A DNA stretch of 64,000 bases from Symsagittifera roscoffensis (GCF_963678635.1 NC_087065.1:42473430-42537429), one strand, 5' to 3'. Numbered from the stretch's first letter, positions 42,319 to 54,669 are shown. Numbers and translations: made by a program. Notes: a model not told the origin generated them from the letters alone.

Positions 42319-42852
42319 TTTTTGTTCCGACTTTCGATACGAAAGTAACGGAATATTTGTGCTCGGGGTGGGTTTTTTTTTCTTCAGACAAATTTCGACT
42401 TTTTAACTAGCCATTTTTGACGGAATTTTTTAAAATCATTCGAAGGGTATTGTTGTCCTGAGCTCAAATTTGAAAAGATATTTCAACTGTGATCATTTTT
42501 GTAAAGTTACGGAGGTTTAAAGATTGCCAATTTGGGCAATTTGGGACAATTAACGCGCGGTATAATTCGCACTATTAATGCGTAAGCGGAGAGTTAATCC
42601 GTCTTAGAAATTGTTCCAAATTGGTTAAAAGAAGCTTAATTGCCATAATTGATTTGTTAAAAGGAGCGAAATCTATCCTTTTGTACTTTATATGGCGTGT
42701 GGGGGATGATTTTCATTAAAAAATTTCACATTTTAGAAAAAAAAAAATTTTTTGTTTTATTTCATTGAATTTTTTAATGTTATTACTGCTCCATAAACCT
42801 TAAAAGGCAGTCGGAACATTCAAGGCTTCGCCCTGATACGAGCAATCTTGTT
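42319..42852 (+). mobile_element. Hairpin-ended element, copy 5
   Basis: Complete copy: TTTTTGTTCCGAC plus the ACTTTCG/CGAAAGT hairpin at the left, and CAGTCGGAACATTCAAGGC with ATACGAGCAATCTTGTT at the right. The core is slightly mutated (TTAACGCGCGGTATAATTCG). It is inserted in a diverged relative of the sequence found at 25.98 and 29.64 kb. Confidence 0.8.
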
Positions 42853-43825
42853 CTATTAAAGAAAGATTTTAAGTTTACCAGTGGTATTTCAATACTCTTT
42901 ATTCGATATTGCATTTTGTATGTAAAAAACTTCTCGATTTGACAACCTTATCTTTGAGCCTGAAGCAAACCTTTCCCTTGAAATAGATAAAGCACAACAA
43001 ATCGATTTCTGTTTGAAAAACCACGCGGCGAATGAAAGTTGCTTTTTTTAGGCTTGCCATTTTACTCTAAAACTGTGGGTTACTTTTGAATTCTTTTTTA
43101 AAAAATTTGCTTGAACTTCTTCAGACTGAAGTAAAAAAAAAATTCATGAAATTTTCAAAAGCCCACCCCTCTCCTTGAAATTTTTTTGCTCACGCCCTTC
43201 AAGATAACCGATCAAAAAAGAAGGAAAACCCCGTTTACACTAAGTCAAACCAAAACCAAGGCATTTTTTCTAGCAATTGCATTCGCTCCACACTCACTAA
43301 AATTTTGATTTTTTCTTTTTAAATTTAGTTTCTGAAAAATTTTCGGTTGTAGTTGCAACCGAACACAAGTGACACAGACCTTGGTTACTCAAAACACCAA
43401 AGGTTGGACGGTCTTGCATTTACAATGCATAGAAAACGACCTAATTTTGGCTGTCTTTCACAATTGATATAACAAAAGCAACAAACTTTTATTTTTTGGC
43501 AAAATTTTTTAATTATGACTATATTAAATTTTTGAATTTTCAAATTATCAGACATTGATCAAGGCGTACTTTAACACCCCATACAAAAGAAAGAGGAATT
43601 TTCAGCGTTTTTGAAAAAAAAATTAAGTGAAAAGAAAAAATTAAGCCAATTTTATCGTATCCAGGACTACGTTATGCACACAAAATATTAAATTTTGCAT
43701 GAAAAATTTTTTTTGTTCGAAAAATGTTTGTTTGCGTACGAAAATCGATTTGCGGTTGAAAAGAAAAACAAAAAAATTTTTGGGCTAAATTTTCAAAACT
43801 ACTTGAAAAATTTTTTGTGTCGCCA
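42853..43825. other. Unassigned AT-rich DNA
   Basis: No gene or clear element. The start (about 42,880-42,905) resembles 26,005-26,030 of unit A. Confidence 0.3.
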
Positions 43826-43886
43826 CCAAAAAAATGCCAGTCATACAATTTCCATATATGGGAATTGTATGATCAGCATTTTTTTC
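43826..43886. repeat. Strong palindrome centred on CCATATATGG
   Basis: TGCCAGTCATACAATTTCCA and TGGGAATTGTATGATCAGCA face each other with a TATA centre, and flanking A and T runs extend the pairing. It would form a stable cruciform or hairpin. Related half-motifs (AATTGTATGATAAGCATTTT) recur at about 43,991-44,053, 44,350-44,412 and 44,515-44,545. Confidence 0.85.
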
Positions 43887-44149
43887 AAAAAACGAAAACC
43901 TCAGTTTTTTATCACCAGATTGTTTTATTAGAATCAATCAGCCACAGAAATGAGTTAATACCAGTTTTCAACCATTTTTAGAAATTGCATGAAAATTGTA
44001 TGACAAGCATTTTCCCACACACTTGATGTATGGAATTGTATGATAAGCATTTTCGGTGTATGGAGGTCAACCCGGGTATCTATCCTTACTATCTATCCAT
44101 ACAAAAATGAGTGAGCTAGTTAAAATTTAAACTAACAATGACCTTCATT

Positions 44150-45468
44150 TTTTGGTTAGGTGACCCTAAAGTTTTTCTAAAGGTGCCTTCGACGCCAATA
44201 TTGACTATGTTTGAAGGGGATGTAGGCGCCAAAAAAAAACAATTTTTTGGTCAACATTCTCCGAAAAATGCCGCAAAACGCCTTTTTTGGCTCGTTTTTT
44301 CTCAGAAGCTTGCCTGCGGCGCACAAAGCTTGGCCAAAACAACCCTGTTGACCAAAATGCTTGTCATCAAATTTCATACACTGAGATAATTGCTTATCAA
44401 ACAATTTGATTGATTCCAATATTGCACATTTGCTGCCAAAATATGTAATTAAGTAACATGTTTTTTGTAATAGTTTTTATCACAAAATTTTTTGTAAAAT
44501 TAGCTAAAACAAATTTTATATTATGAAGTTGTATGATAGGCATTTTTTCCATCAATGAAAATGCAAAAACTAAATTCGTTTCAAAATTATGTGTATTAAC
44601 CAAAACCAATGACCAGGGATTTCTATCATAAAAAATACAAATAAGAAAACACATATAAACTAGAATTGGCAATATTATGCAGGCAATTCAATGTTAAATT
44701 TGCGTTCAGAGTTTTAAACAAACTTTTTTCATATGGCTAGAAAGTTTTCAATATGAAAATTTTGGTGAAAAGAAGCCTGTTTTTGTACGAACTTAGATTT
44801 ATCTTAGCATATGCAAACTAAAACAATAATTGCTTTTTTTAAAAACACTAGCTTGTGATTTTGAAAACCTGACCAGGTGAAATAAACTAGCTCGTTTGTT
44901 TTTAAAAAACACTAGCTTGTGTATAATTGTGTTTTTAAAAACACTAGCTTATCAGCACTAGCTTTAATTTCATTATAGATATCAAAGTTTGCGTTCTTAA
45001 CTTTTGTTCATAACATGTTTGTTTGAGCTCAGAAGCAGGTTTGCAATCAAAAATGTTATTGCCTCAAAATTGTTTTTCTTCTATGGAAAAAAATCACATG
45101 ATACTATTTGCATATGAAAAATTGAATGATGCCAGCAGTCAGCTCGAATTTGCCAAACTACTAATGAGTTGTTTTGTTTGAGTCCTAAATCAATTTAGGT
45201 TAATTTATGAAAAAAAAATTCTATTGAGGAGAAATTAGTATGCAAATTGCTTCTACGAATTACGAAAACTATATGCCAAGCTTTTTTTCAATAGACTCTT
45301 TTTATGAAATTGTCCGATAATTATTTTTCTTGCATTGACGTCAACCCGGGTGGGTATTTTTGTTGATTTTGGAAAAGCTGAAAACCTAAAAAAAGAGCTG
45401 AAAAGTTTTTAGAAAATCATTTTTTTTGAAATGAGATCCCCCTCGAGAAAACCCTAAATCCGCCCCTG
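44150..45468 (-). mobile_element. Reversed, larger relative of the hAT-like element at 370-795
   Basis: The right edge, read inward, is CAGGGGCGGATTTAGGGTTT followed by TCTCGAGGGGGATC, the same terminus as 370-795. Segment 44,155-44,350 matches that element's GGCGCC/AGAAAA/TTTAGGGTC interior in reverse. The other terminus is not seen. The region between contains several AATTGTATGATAAGCATT motifs and may be a further insertion. Confidence 0.5.
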
Positions 45469-45959
45469 GTATAAATGCTTAGGGTGGTTTATTTATGCAG
45501 ACAAATTTTCAAAAAAATTGTGAGATGAGGATCGATCCCCAGTTTTTTGTATTCATAGCTAGAGTGTTTCCATTACGTTGTTTTTTTTAACTCCACAGAA
45601 ACTCTAAAACAAGTCTATCTATTTTTTTATTAAATTTTTAGCTGAAATTTTATCTTTATTCCATCTAATTAGAGATTCGTCTGGCTAGTGAAATTTAAAT
45701 ATGAGGAATGTAATAAATTACCCTTTTATACAGAGTGCTACCAACTAATCTCAGATTTAAAAATAATTATTCAAAAGTGAGTCTTCAGATTACGGTTAGC
45801 GAATTTTAAAGACTGCAAACATCAAACACCTTTTGGAATTCTTTGCAAACGGCAGCAGCAGAAAAAGAAAAAGTTTGCTATATAATTTTTGTTCTTCCTC
45901 GTATTTGCAGTAGCGATTCATCGGTTCTTCCATAACGCAACAGGGGCAACAACAGGTTG

Positions 45960-47060
45960 CAGAGATAACTTGGCATCCTCTAATCTCGCTAAATTCGGAA
46001 AACAAGCGTTGCAATTTTTTGATGAATTCAATTTTTAATCGGCAGCCAATGTAGCTCGATTAGAGCTGGAGATATGTGATCTCTAAGTTTTTTGGAGAAA
46101 ATGAACCGAGCAGCTGCTTCCTGTGTGCGCAGAAGTTTATAAATCTGATCAGCAGTCCTGCCAAATTAGAGGCTGTTACTGTAACCAAGCCTTGAAATTC
46201 AAAAACAGCGAGCTAGATGAGCAGCGCTTACAGTTGATACATATTTAGGTAACCCCCAGAAATGCCTAAGTTACCAGTAACAAAATCTAGTAACACTGTT
46301 GATCTGTTTTTTTATTGATAACTTTTCATCAAGAAAAAATGCTAAGATTCTGAGGCTTTTTTAATTTCTACGTTTTAGCCAAAATTGGCATACTCTGACA
46401 CCAAACATTAAAATTTGACTTCTTTGATATAACGAACAGTTCAGTTTTCTCCTCATTAAGGGCTAGTCCTATAGAGCCAAAAACAGTTTTTAACCGACTA
46501 ATAACTTTTTTAATCATCACATTGGTGAGCCTCAGATCAATTGAAGGCTATGTACAATTGTCTGTCATCAGCATACTTGTGGTATGGCACGTTCACTTCT
46601 TTCAGTATATCGCCATCAACCAGAAGATCTATAGTGAACATAAGAAGTTCCATTACGGTGTCTGCTGGAACCCCTTCTTCATTTTTTGCCCGGAAGATTT
46701 GTCTCCCTCACTTATCACAACGTCAGTTTTGTAAATAATTGTCAAATAATTGTAAAATAATTGTAAAATCAGTCAAATAATTGTAAAATCAGGTGAGTAC
46801 TTTGCCCTTTATGTCCAATTTATTTGCGAAATAGACAATAGAGAACTGTGACTCAGAGTATTATAAGCACTGCTGAGGTCAATACAAACTAATAGAACAC
46901 TTTCTCCTTTATCGATCATTGCAGATATGAATTTCAGCAGGGCCGTTTGAGTTGAATGTTTTGTTAAAGAAGCAGACTGGTTCGAATCCGACAAACAACT
47001 ACCATGGAAATAATTTATCAAAACTTTAGCTACATTATTCTCTAGACTCTTTCTGGGTGT
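45960..47060 (-). pseudogene. CR1/L2-like LINE reverse transcriptase fragment, copy 1
   Basis: Minus strand, in order: SLTKHSTQTALLKFISAMID and LLVCIDLSSAYNTLSHSSLL (RT finger/palm), the catalytic YADD box at 46,564-46,575, GLALNEEKTELFVISKKSNF, then RTQEAAARFIFSKKLRDHIS and PALIELHWLPI, the thumb signature typical of CR1/L2 elements. Part of the palm before YADD is deleted and frames are broken, so it is dead. No endonuclease is visible upstream. Confidence 0.85.
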
Positions 47061-47107
47061 AGAATATTTCGCGATTTGTCGAAATGATTACATTCATTGC
47101 CCTTCAG

Positions 47108-47354
47108 TGATGCTTTCTTCAACAATGACAATGAGCGGTCAAATTTCTTCAGCTCTGAAAAATCGCCGGTCTTAAGTGAAAAATTCAAATATTTCAACGA
47201 ATCATCTTACAGAAAAATAGACAGCTTTAAAAGCTTCCAAGTCAATACAAACATCTGCCGCTGTTGTGATATTTTCAATCAGCAAGTTGAATTGATCACG
47301 TTGCCTTTAAGGAAACACTCAGAAAAACGTACGTGCGACGACTGGATGTTTTAA
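47108..47354 (+). CDS. Candidate exon, cysteine-rich, copy 1
   Basis: Open plus-strand stretch after an acceptor-like CATTGCCCTTCAG (ending 47,107) to TAA at 47,352-47,354, about 81 residues. It reads DAFFNNDNERSNFFSSEKSP and later NTNICRCCDIFNQQVELITL and KRTCDDWMF. The CRCC cluster plus a later Cys suggest a small exported protein, but I recognise no family. A minus-strand frame overlaps partly and looks less protein-like. Confidence 0.27.
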
Positions 47355-47633
47355 AGGCAGCAAAACATTTGAAGACTTGCTTTTTCTTAAACTAAGAGGG
47401 TGTTTTTGATTAGTTAGTAAGCGAGAACATATCAAAATGAAATTCCAAAAGGGTTGTTGCAATCGCAGTTCAACACACTTCAAAAATAGTTCCAAATGAA
47501 TTTGAGTCAAGCTAAAAAGTTGTGTTAATGTGACGTCCGATACACAAACTAACACTTGATACTTGCTTTTATCAGTCATAACTCACAATTCGTCAAATCT
47601 TTTCAGTCAAAAATAATTTGAGAACAAATAATG

Positions 47634-47690
47634 GGCAGTCGGAACGTTCAGAGAATTGCCGCGATATACGAGCAAACTTGTTTATTTAAA
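47634..47690 (+). mobile_element. Right terminus shared with the hairpin-ended family, different interior
   Basis: GGCAGTCGGAACGTTCAGAG and ATACGAGCAAACTTGTTTAT match the right end of copies 1-5, but sequence to the left does not match their interior. This is probably the end of another member of the same superfamily. Confidence 0.6.
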
Positions 47691-47797
47691 AAAAAAAACA
47701 TTTAACCACAATGGAAACGCTCATCGCGGTAAACCGGTGTTGTCCTTTGACTAAGACTACGTGCAGTTTTTTGGTTATTTTTCTGTGCTGAGTTATA

Positions 47798-47980
47798 TTG
47801 CCTCAAACTCAAGCAGCGAGTTCGGATCATGATGAGCCTCGAACATCCTATCTTTCCGATCACAGGAGGAGACGTAATCACTTCACCACCACTCCTTCAA
47901 TTCTATTTAATGGAGACAAGTTCAAATCTAAATCATGTGCAGAGCTGAAGTGTAGACTTTTGATCTCTACGACTAGCTAA
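47798..47980 (+). CDS. Short coding-like stretch, copy 1
   Basis: A 60-codon plus-strand frame with DEPRTSYLSDHRRRRNHFTT and FKSKSCAELKCRLL before TAG-free termination at TAA. Arg-rich and protein-like. There is no start ATG at its left edge, so at best it is an exon or remnant. Family not recognised. Confidence 0.2.
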   Translation: MPQTQAASSDHDEPRTSYLSDHRRRRNHFTTTPSILFNGDKFKSKSCAELKCRLLISTTS

Positions 47981-48745
47981 TTTATGGAAAACCAATCAAT
48001 TGGTGGTGATGCGTAATTATCAACACTGAATTTGCAAAGTTGACGCGTTTTTCCCAGGGTTGAAAAAATTTACAGTATTTTTTCCTGTATTAGGGGCGTA
48101 GAAAAACTGGTTTTAGGATCGAATTAAATATCCAATGTTTATTTTGATCATAAACTTTTGTAAAATGAGCTGAATTTTTTTTCAGATTTCTGACCATTTC
48201 ACAAAGTATTGTTTTGTAATTATTTTTTCGCAAAAAACTCATTCGTGAAACTAGGAAAACTGACCCGCTTCAACGTTTTTTATTCCGTCCATTCAACTGT
48301 GTCACAGCTTAGAAATTCGAAATTCTACTCAAGAATGTTAAATTGAGAGAGGGTTTCTTAATTTTTTTGTTTTTCATTCCAATTTTGTTTTTTTTTCCTC
48401 ATTTTTTACGAATGAATTTGACTCTTTGGGTAATTCTCAGCAAATTCTAGTTGCCTCAGCAAATTTATATAGTTGCCTCAGAGGAAACTGGCAATTTATA
48501 AACCCTCACAACTCCAAAAAAACCTAAAAAAAGTCAGTAAAAATTATAGTTTAAGATCGTCAATTTTTTAACTGAATGAATTATTATTATTTCAATTTAA
48601 GGTCAATGAAACCAGTCCTTCTAGTTCTCTTAGCAAGAAATAATACGAGAAGATATGAAGATATCAATTTTGATCGGAGGTGTGCACCGGAAAATTCTTT
48701 ATTTCAAACTTGAAAACCATTTTTTTGAATTAGTTTCTGAAAACC

Positions 48746-48928
48746 TTGACTTCCCCTAAATATTGGTTAAAAGTCTATTGTGATTCAAAAAAAAAACCTG
48801 TGTGTAGTATTGAAAATACTACACAGACAAAAGACCATTGTCTTAATTGTTTATTTAACGACCCAATTCTAAATTGGAACGTGCCATTTAAATTAAAGCC
48901 TCTTTTCACCAAATCAGATATTGACTGA
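48746..48928 (+). CDS. Short cysteine-containing coding-like stretch, copy 1
   Basis: A 60-codon plus-strand frame: PKYWLKVYCDSKKKPVCSIE, then DHCLNCLFNDPILNW, ending KSDID and TGA. Four cysteines spaced C-x7-C-x12-C-x2-C. No start codon or clear acceptor; possible terminal exon or relic. Confidence 0.2.
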   Translation: MTSPKYWLKVYCDSKKKPVCSIENTTQTKDHCLNCLFNDPILNWNVPFKLKPLFTKSDID

Positions 48929-49019
48929 TTTACTCTTATTAAGACTATAAAATCTTGTTTTGAAAATCCACTACTTTTTAAATACTTGTCCAAGTTTTCT
49001 AATTTTTTTATGCTCACTA

Positions 49020-50700
49020 TTTTAAAAGAACGCCGATTATTAACACGTCCCTTTTAACTTTAACTTGAAACAAAATGGATAAATATTTAGCAGTCTTGCT
49101 GGCTGCACTGAAATTCTCCTTGCTTTGATTAAGCAGAGGTGCACCTGCAATATGATGCATCAGAGAGAGTAATATGAATTTTTAATCAGACAAAACTGAA
49201 GGCTGCGGTTTTAATCAAAGAGGATTAATAACTTAAAGATATTTGATTTCAAAAAATCAAATAAAAACTAGTTGAAAATTCCCTTATAAGAGAGGGAGAA
49301 TAAAGGAGCAGGTGAAACCTGAATAATTAAAGATTGAATCAGCCGCCGGTTTATGCTTACGAGCAAAAAGACTGGCCTGAAATCTTCAGGGTTTCATTTT
49401 GCTCAGTAAGCAGCAAGTCAGATCTCTTCAGTCAGATCTTTTCAAAATAAAAAATTTTTCTTTTCTATCTTTACAATAAAATTAAACTAGCCTTTTTCCA
49501 CAAATAAAATAGAGAATAAATTGTCATTTCAAGTTCGACAAAATTATAAATCGAGATACTCAAGATACCCACACCTGAGGAAGTCTGGACTATAAGTACC
49601 CAAAGGACTACGGCAAGACGATACTGACGACCAAACCAGAAGTGCCGAAGTGGACACAATCAAGGGCGACCCAAGAAATACTAATCAGCCATCGACCTTA
49701 GTAAGAAGATAAAATATTGATAAACAAAATAATATTAACTCAACCTCCCGTCATAGGTGTATTTCTTTAAGCTGTTCGATTCGTTTATATAATCTAATAA
49801 CCCTGTGCTTTTTATTTAACCAGCTAATTAATTCATAACTTTTTTAACTATTGTTTTTACTCTAACTTTTGTCAAGACAACTTGACGATCTAAGCTGAAA
49901 CTTATAACTTAGGATAAAATTACTAAGCATTCAACCAGCAATGAGCGCTTAGTAAAACTGGTGCGACCGCAGCAGAGAACTACTCCTTAAGAAATTCCTT
50001 TGCCAACAAACTCGAAACAGCTTTTAAAATTCAAAAAGCTATATTAATATTAGGATCTGTGAGTATTTGTCAGATTAGTTTCCATCCTCAAAAAGCCAGA
50101 GACAATGGGTATCTTTCGATAGAAACACAATTTCATTGTCTTCTACTTGACAGATATTCCTAGTAGGGTTCTTGCGATAAGTATCCCCTGCGCTAACAGT
50201 CGCCCACGACATTCCTCCACCTCGAGGTCTATTATACGGCTTTCTAACTGACATTAGCTCATGAACTTAACTATTATCTATTATTATAATAATATATAAA
50301 ATTTCTGAAAGAATCGTTCTCTGCCTAAGTCCGCTAGTAAGATATACCCGTTTTGTCCGGTAACCCACTAGATATATGCCGAAACTTCAGTTTAAAATTA
50401 TTATCACTAAAATTAACGAAATTCTATATTAAACTAAAGTGCCAGAAAACTTATTTAATATCTTCATTTATTTTTTCGAGGGGTTTAAGTGGTCATATGT
50501 GCGATCTAAGAGTACCCTAAATTCTATGATAAATTGATTTCTTCATCACATTATCTCAAACCATCCACGCTTGTTGCTATTTTTTCTAAATTTCATCATT
50601 TCTCGAGGCTTATCCTCAATTTTTCTTAAACTAATTTTAATTCTATCCACCTTAACGTAACTTAAACCTAAATCATCCATCAGTGAAGCTACCAATTACT
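49020..50700. other. Unassigned part of duplicated unit, copy 1
   Basis: I see no gene, RNA or element ends in this stretch. The same holds for the equivalent region of copy 2 (55,709-57,390). Confidence 0.3.
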
Positions 50701-50749
50701 GAAACTAAGGAAGAAAATAACAAAAACCAAGAAGAAAGGAACGGATTTC

Positions 50750-51850
50750 GGTGTTGTTTAATAAATCATTGGTTTTTTATGACACAGTTTGAGTATACAC
50801 CTAATAAACAATAAGAATACGCACTAAAACCAAACTTAAACGTTAACCACATAACACCAATCACCAAGTTTTAGTTTCAGCATAAAAATATCAGGTTTCA
50901 TAACACAAACTAAGTCTAAAACACTGACATATCCACTTTAAATTGATAAACTAGGTTTCATATGATAGCGTAAGCACTAAAAAATTGGTTTTTACCAGCC
51001 AAAATTTTTGGTTTCAGTCTAGGTTTCAGTTATAGGGTCAAACGTTTCAGTTAAAATAAGTATAGTTTCTGGTCACAATTTTAAGTTTCTGTAAACAGAT
51101 TCGGGTAAAACAGCAAAAGTTGAACTAGTGAAACCCAAAATTGGATACCATAAGTCAAAAACCTGATCTTAAATGGTAAATTTTTGTTAATTATAAGTTT
51201 CAGAACACAAAAATTGACTTTTTGGTCTCAAAATTGAGCTCCGAACGCCGAGAAAACTAACGGTGTAGAGAAAACTAACGGTGTTAAAACCCACCAAACC
51301 AGTTTTAAAATTTGGTTCCTAAGGCTGAAACGTAGGTTTTAGAATTGTTGATTTTGGTTTGAGACCCAAAAATCTTGCTTCCCAAGTGAAATATTTGTGA
51401 AATATTGAAAGATAATAGGAATCCTTAATGCACTAACCAATTTTTAAGCTCGAAAAACTTCTAGAAGGTGTTAGTTTGAGCCCTCAAACTTATAGTTTCA
51501 GAAAACTAAAATCGTCGTTTTAGGCTAAAATTCTCAACTTTTTGGCAATTTATTGCTGGAATAGAAATATATTAGAGATACCAAATACCAACCTAAAATT
51601 TTAATCCCAACTTTCTAAAACCAAGTGGTCAAACCATAGTTTCAGTTCTAGAAATCATAGTTTCAGCCTCAAAAACTTAGGTTTCCGCAAACAAGATTGA
51701 GATTTTGAAATTACAAAACTGTTCATAACTCTTATTTCTGCTAGAGCAGCTATCAAAAACCAACTTTCTTTTTCATGCATCGAGTTTGAGAGAGTTTAAG
51801 GGTTTTAGGTTTCAGATTTCAAAAACTAGGTTTAAGATATCAAAAGATTT
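50750..51850. repeat. GTTTCAG/AGGTTTCA-rich region, copy 1
   Basis: Short motif GTTTCAG or AGGTTTCA recurs more than twenty times at irregular spacing, with alternating AAACT spacers. It looks like a very degenerate simple-sequence-derived repeat. Repeated at 57,440-58,545 and continuing to about 58,810. Confidence 0.5.
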
Positions 51851-52649
51851 CTTTTTCTCAATTTTTTGAGTCCTAAATCAATTTAGGTTAATTTATGAAA
51901 AAAAAAAATCTATATAGGAGAAATTAGTATGCAAATTGCTTCTACGAATTACGAAAACTATATGCCAAGCTTTTTTTCAATAGACTCTTTTTATGAAATT
52001 GTCCGATAATTATTTTTCTTGCATTGACGTCAACCCGGGTGGGTATTTTTGTTGATTTTGGAAAAGCTGAAAACCTGAAAAAAGAGCTGAAAAGTTTTTA
52101 GAAAATCATTTTTTTTGAAATGAGATCCCCCTCGAGAAAACCCTAAATCCGCCCCTGGTATAAATGCTTAGGGTGGTTTATTTATGCAGACAAATTTTCA
52201 AAAAAATTGTGAGATGAGGATCGATCCCCAGTTTTTTGTATTCATAGCTAGAGTGTTTCCATTACGTTGTTTTTTTTAACTCCACAGAAACTCTAAAACA
52301 AGTCTATCTATTTTTTTATTAAATTTTTAGCTGAAATTTTATCTTTATTCCATCTAATTAGAGATTCGTCTGGCTAGTGAAATTTAAATATGAGGAATGT
52401 AATAAATTACCCTTTTATACAGAGTGCTACCAACTAATCTCAGATTTAAAAATAATTATTCAAAAGTGAGTCTTCAGATTACGGTTAGCGAATTTTAAAG
52501 ACTGCAAACATCAAATACCTTTTGGAATTCTTTGCAAACGGCAGCAGCAGAAAAAGAAAAAGTTTGCTATATAATTTTTGTTCTTCCTCGTATTTGGAGT
52601 AGCGATTCATCGGTTCTTCCATAACGCAACAGGGGCAACAACAGGTTGC

Positions 52650-53750
52650 AGAGATAACTTGGCATCCTCTAATCTCGCTAAATTCGGAAAACAAGCGTTG
52701 CAATTTTTTGATGAATTCAATTTTTAATCGGCAGCCAATGTAGCTCGATTAGAGCTGGAGATATGTGATCTCTAAGTTTTTTGGAGAAAATGAACCGAGC
52801 AGCTGCTTCCTGTGTGCGCAGAAGTTTATAAATCTGATCAGCAGTCCTGCCAAATTAGAGGCTGTTACTGTAACCAAGCCTTGAAATTCAAAAACAGCGA
52901 GCTAGATGAGCAGCGCTTACGGTTGATACATATTTAGGTAACCCCCAGAAATGCCTAAGTTACCAGTAACAAAATCTAGTAACACTGTTGATCTGTTTTT
53001 TTTATTGATAACTTTTCATCAAGAAAAAATGCTAAGATTCTGAGGCTTTTTTAATTTCTACGTTTTAGCCAAAATCGGCATACTCTGACACCAAACATTA
53101 AAATTTGACTTCTTTGATATAACGAACAGTTCAGTTTTCTCCTCATTAAGGGCTAGTCCTATAGAGCCAAAAACAGTTTTTAACCGACTAATAACTTTTT
53201 TAATCATCACATTGGTGAGCCTCAGATCAATTGAAGGCTATGTACAATTGTCTGTCATCAGCATACTTGTGGTATGGCACGTTCACTTCTTTCAGTATAT
53301 CGCCATCAACCAGAAGATCTATAGTGAACATAAGAAGTTCCATTACGGTGTCTGCTGGAACCCCTTCTTCATTTTTTGCCCAAAAAATTTGTCTCCCTCA
53401 CTTATCACAACGTCAGTTTTGTAAATAATTGTCAAATAATTGTAAAATAATTGTAAAATCAGTCAAATAATTGTAAAATCAGGTGAGTACTTTGCCCTTT
53501 ATGTCCAATTTATTTGCGAAATAGACAATAGAGAACTGTGACTCAGAGTATTATAAGCACTGCTGAGGTCAATACAAACTAATAGAACACTTTCTCCTTT
53601 ATCGATCATTGCAGATATGAATTTCAGCAGGGCCGTTTGAGTTGAATGTTTTGTTAAAGAAGCAGACTGGTTCGAATCCGACAAACAACTACCATGGAAA
53701 TAATTTATCAAAACTTTAGCTACATTATTCTCTAGACTCTTTCTGGGTGT
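52650..53750 (-). pseudogene. CR1/L2-like LINE reverse transcriptase fragment, copy 2
   Basis: Duplicate of 45,960-47,060 with the YADD box at 53,254-53,265 and the same deletions and broken frames, so the element was already dead before duplication. Confidence 0.85.
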
Positions 53751-53797
53751 AGAATATTTCGCGATTTGTCGAAATGATTACATTCATTGCCCTTCAG

Positions 53798-54044
53798 TGA
53801 TGCTTTCTTCAACAATGACAATGAGCGGTCAAATTTCTTCAGCTCTGAAAAATCGCCGGTCTTAAGTGAAAAATTCAAATATTTCAACGAATCATCTTAC
53901 AGAAAAATAGACAGCTTTAAAAGCTTTCAAGTCAATACAAACATCTGCCGCTGTTGTGATATTTTCAATCAGCAAGTTCAATTGATCACGTTGCCTTTAA
54001 GGAAACACTCAGAAAAACGTACGTGCGACGACTGGATGTTTTAA
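53798..54044 (+). CDS. Candidate exon, cysteine-rich, copy 2
   Basis: Counterpart of 47,108-47,354. The only amino-acid change noticed is Glu to Gln after CRCCDIFNQQV. With so few changes the pair gives no evidence for or against selection. Confidence 0.27.
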
Positions 54045-54323
54045 AGGCAGCAAAACATTTGAAGACTTGCTTTTTCTTAAACTAAGAGGGTGTTTTTGAT
54101 TAGTTAGTAAGCGAGAACATATCAAAATGAAATTCCAAAAGGGTTGTTGCAATCGCAGTTCAACACACTTCAAAAATAGTTCCAAATGAATTTGAGTCAA
54201 GCTAAAAAGTTGTGTTAATGTGACGTCCGATACACAAACTAACACTTGATACTTGCTTTTATCAGTCATAACTCACAATTCGTCAAATCTTTTCAGTCAA
54301 AAATAATTTGAGAACAAATAATG

Positions 54324-54380
54324 GGCAGTCGGAACGTTCAGAGAATTGCCGCGATATACGAGCAAACTTGTTTATTTAAA
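54324..54380 (+). mobile_element. Right terminus shared with the hairpin-ended family, copy 2
   Basis: Duplicate of 47,634-47,690. Confidence 0.6.
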
Positions 54381-54486
54381 AAAAAAACATTTAACCACAA
54401 TGGAAACGCTCATCGCGGTAAACCGGTGTTGTCCTTTGACTAAGACTACGTGCAGTTTTTTGGTTATTTTTCTGTGCTGAGTTATA

Positions 54487-54669
54487 TTGCCTCAAACTCA
54501 AGCAGCGAGTTCGGATCATGATGAGCCTCGAACATCCTATCTTTCCGATCACAGGAGGAGACGTAATCACTTCACCACCACTCCTTCAATTCTATTTAAT
54601 GGAGACAAGTTCAAATCTAAATCATGTGCAGAGCTGAAGTGTAGACTTTTGATCTCTACGACTAGCTAA
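54487..54669 (+). CDS. Short coding-like stretch, copy 2
   Basis: Duplicate of 47,798-47,980 without a visible coding change. Confidence 0.2.
   Translation: MPQTQAASSDHDEPRTSYLSDHRRRRNHFTTTPSILFNGDKFKSKSCAELKCRLLISTTS

Larger units (their letters stand above)
45178..51866. repeat. Tandem duplication 2, copy 1 (unit about 6.69 kb)
   Basis: Starts TTGAGTCCTAAATCAATTTA and recurs from 51,867 at an offset of about 6,689 bp throughout. Only scattered substitutions and homopolymer-length changes separate the copies. The join sits in short T runs. Either a very recent tandem duplication or an assembly artefact. Confidence 0.92.

Noticed and set aside
46975-46997. T-arm-like GGTTCGAATCC
   Set aside because: It lies inside the LINE reverse-transcriptase coding remnant and no cloverleaf can be drawn around it.
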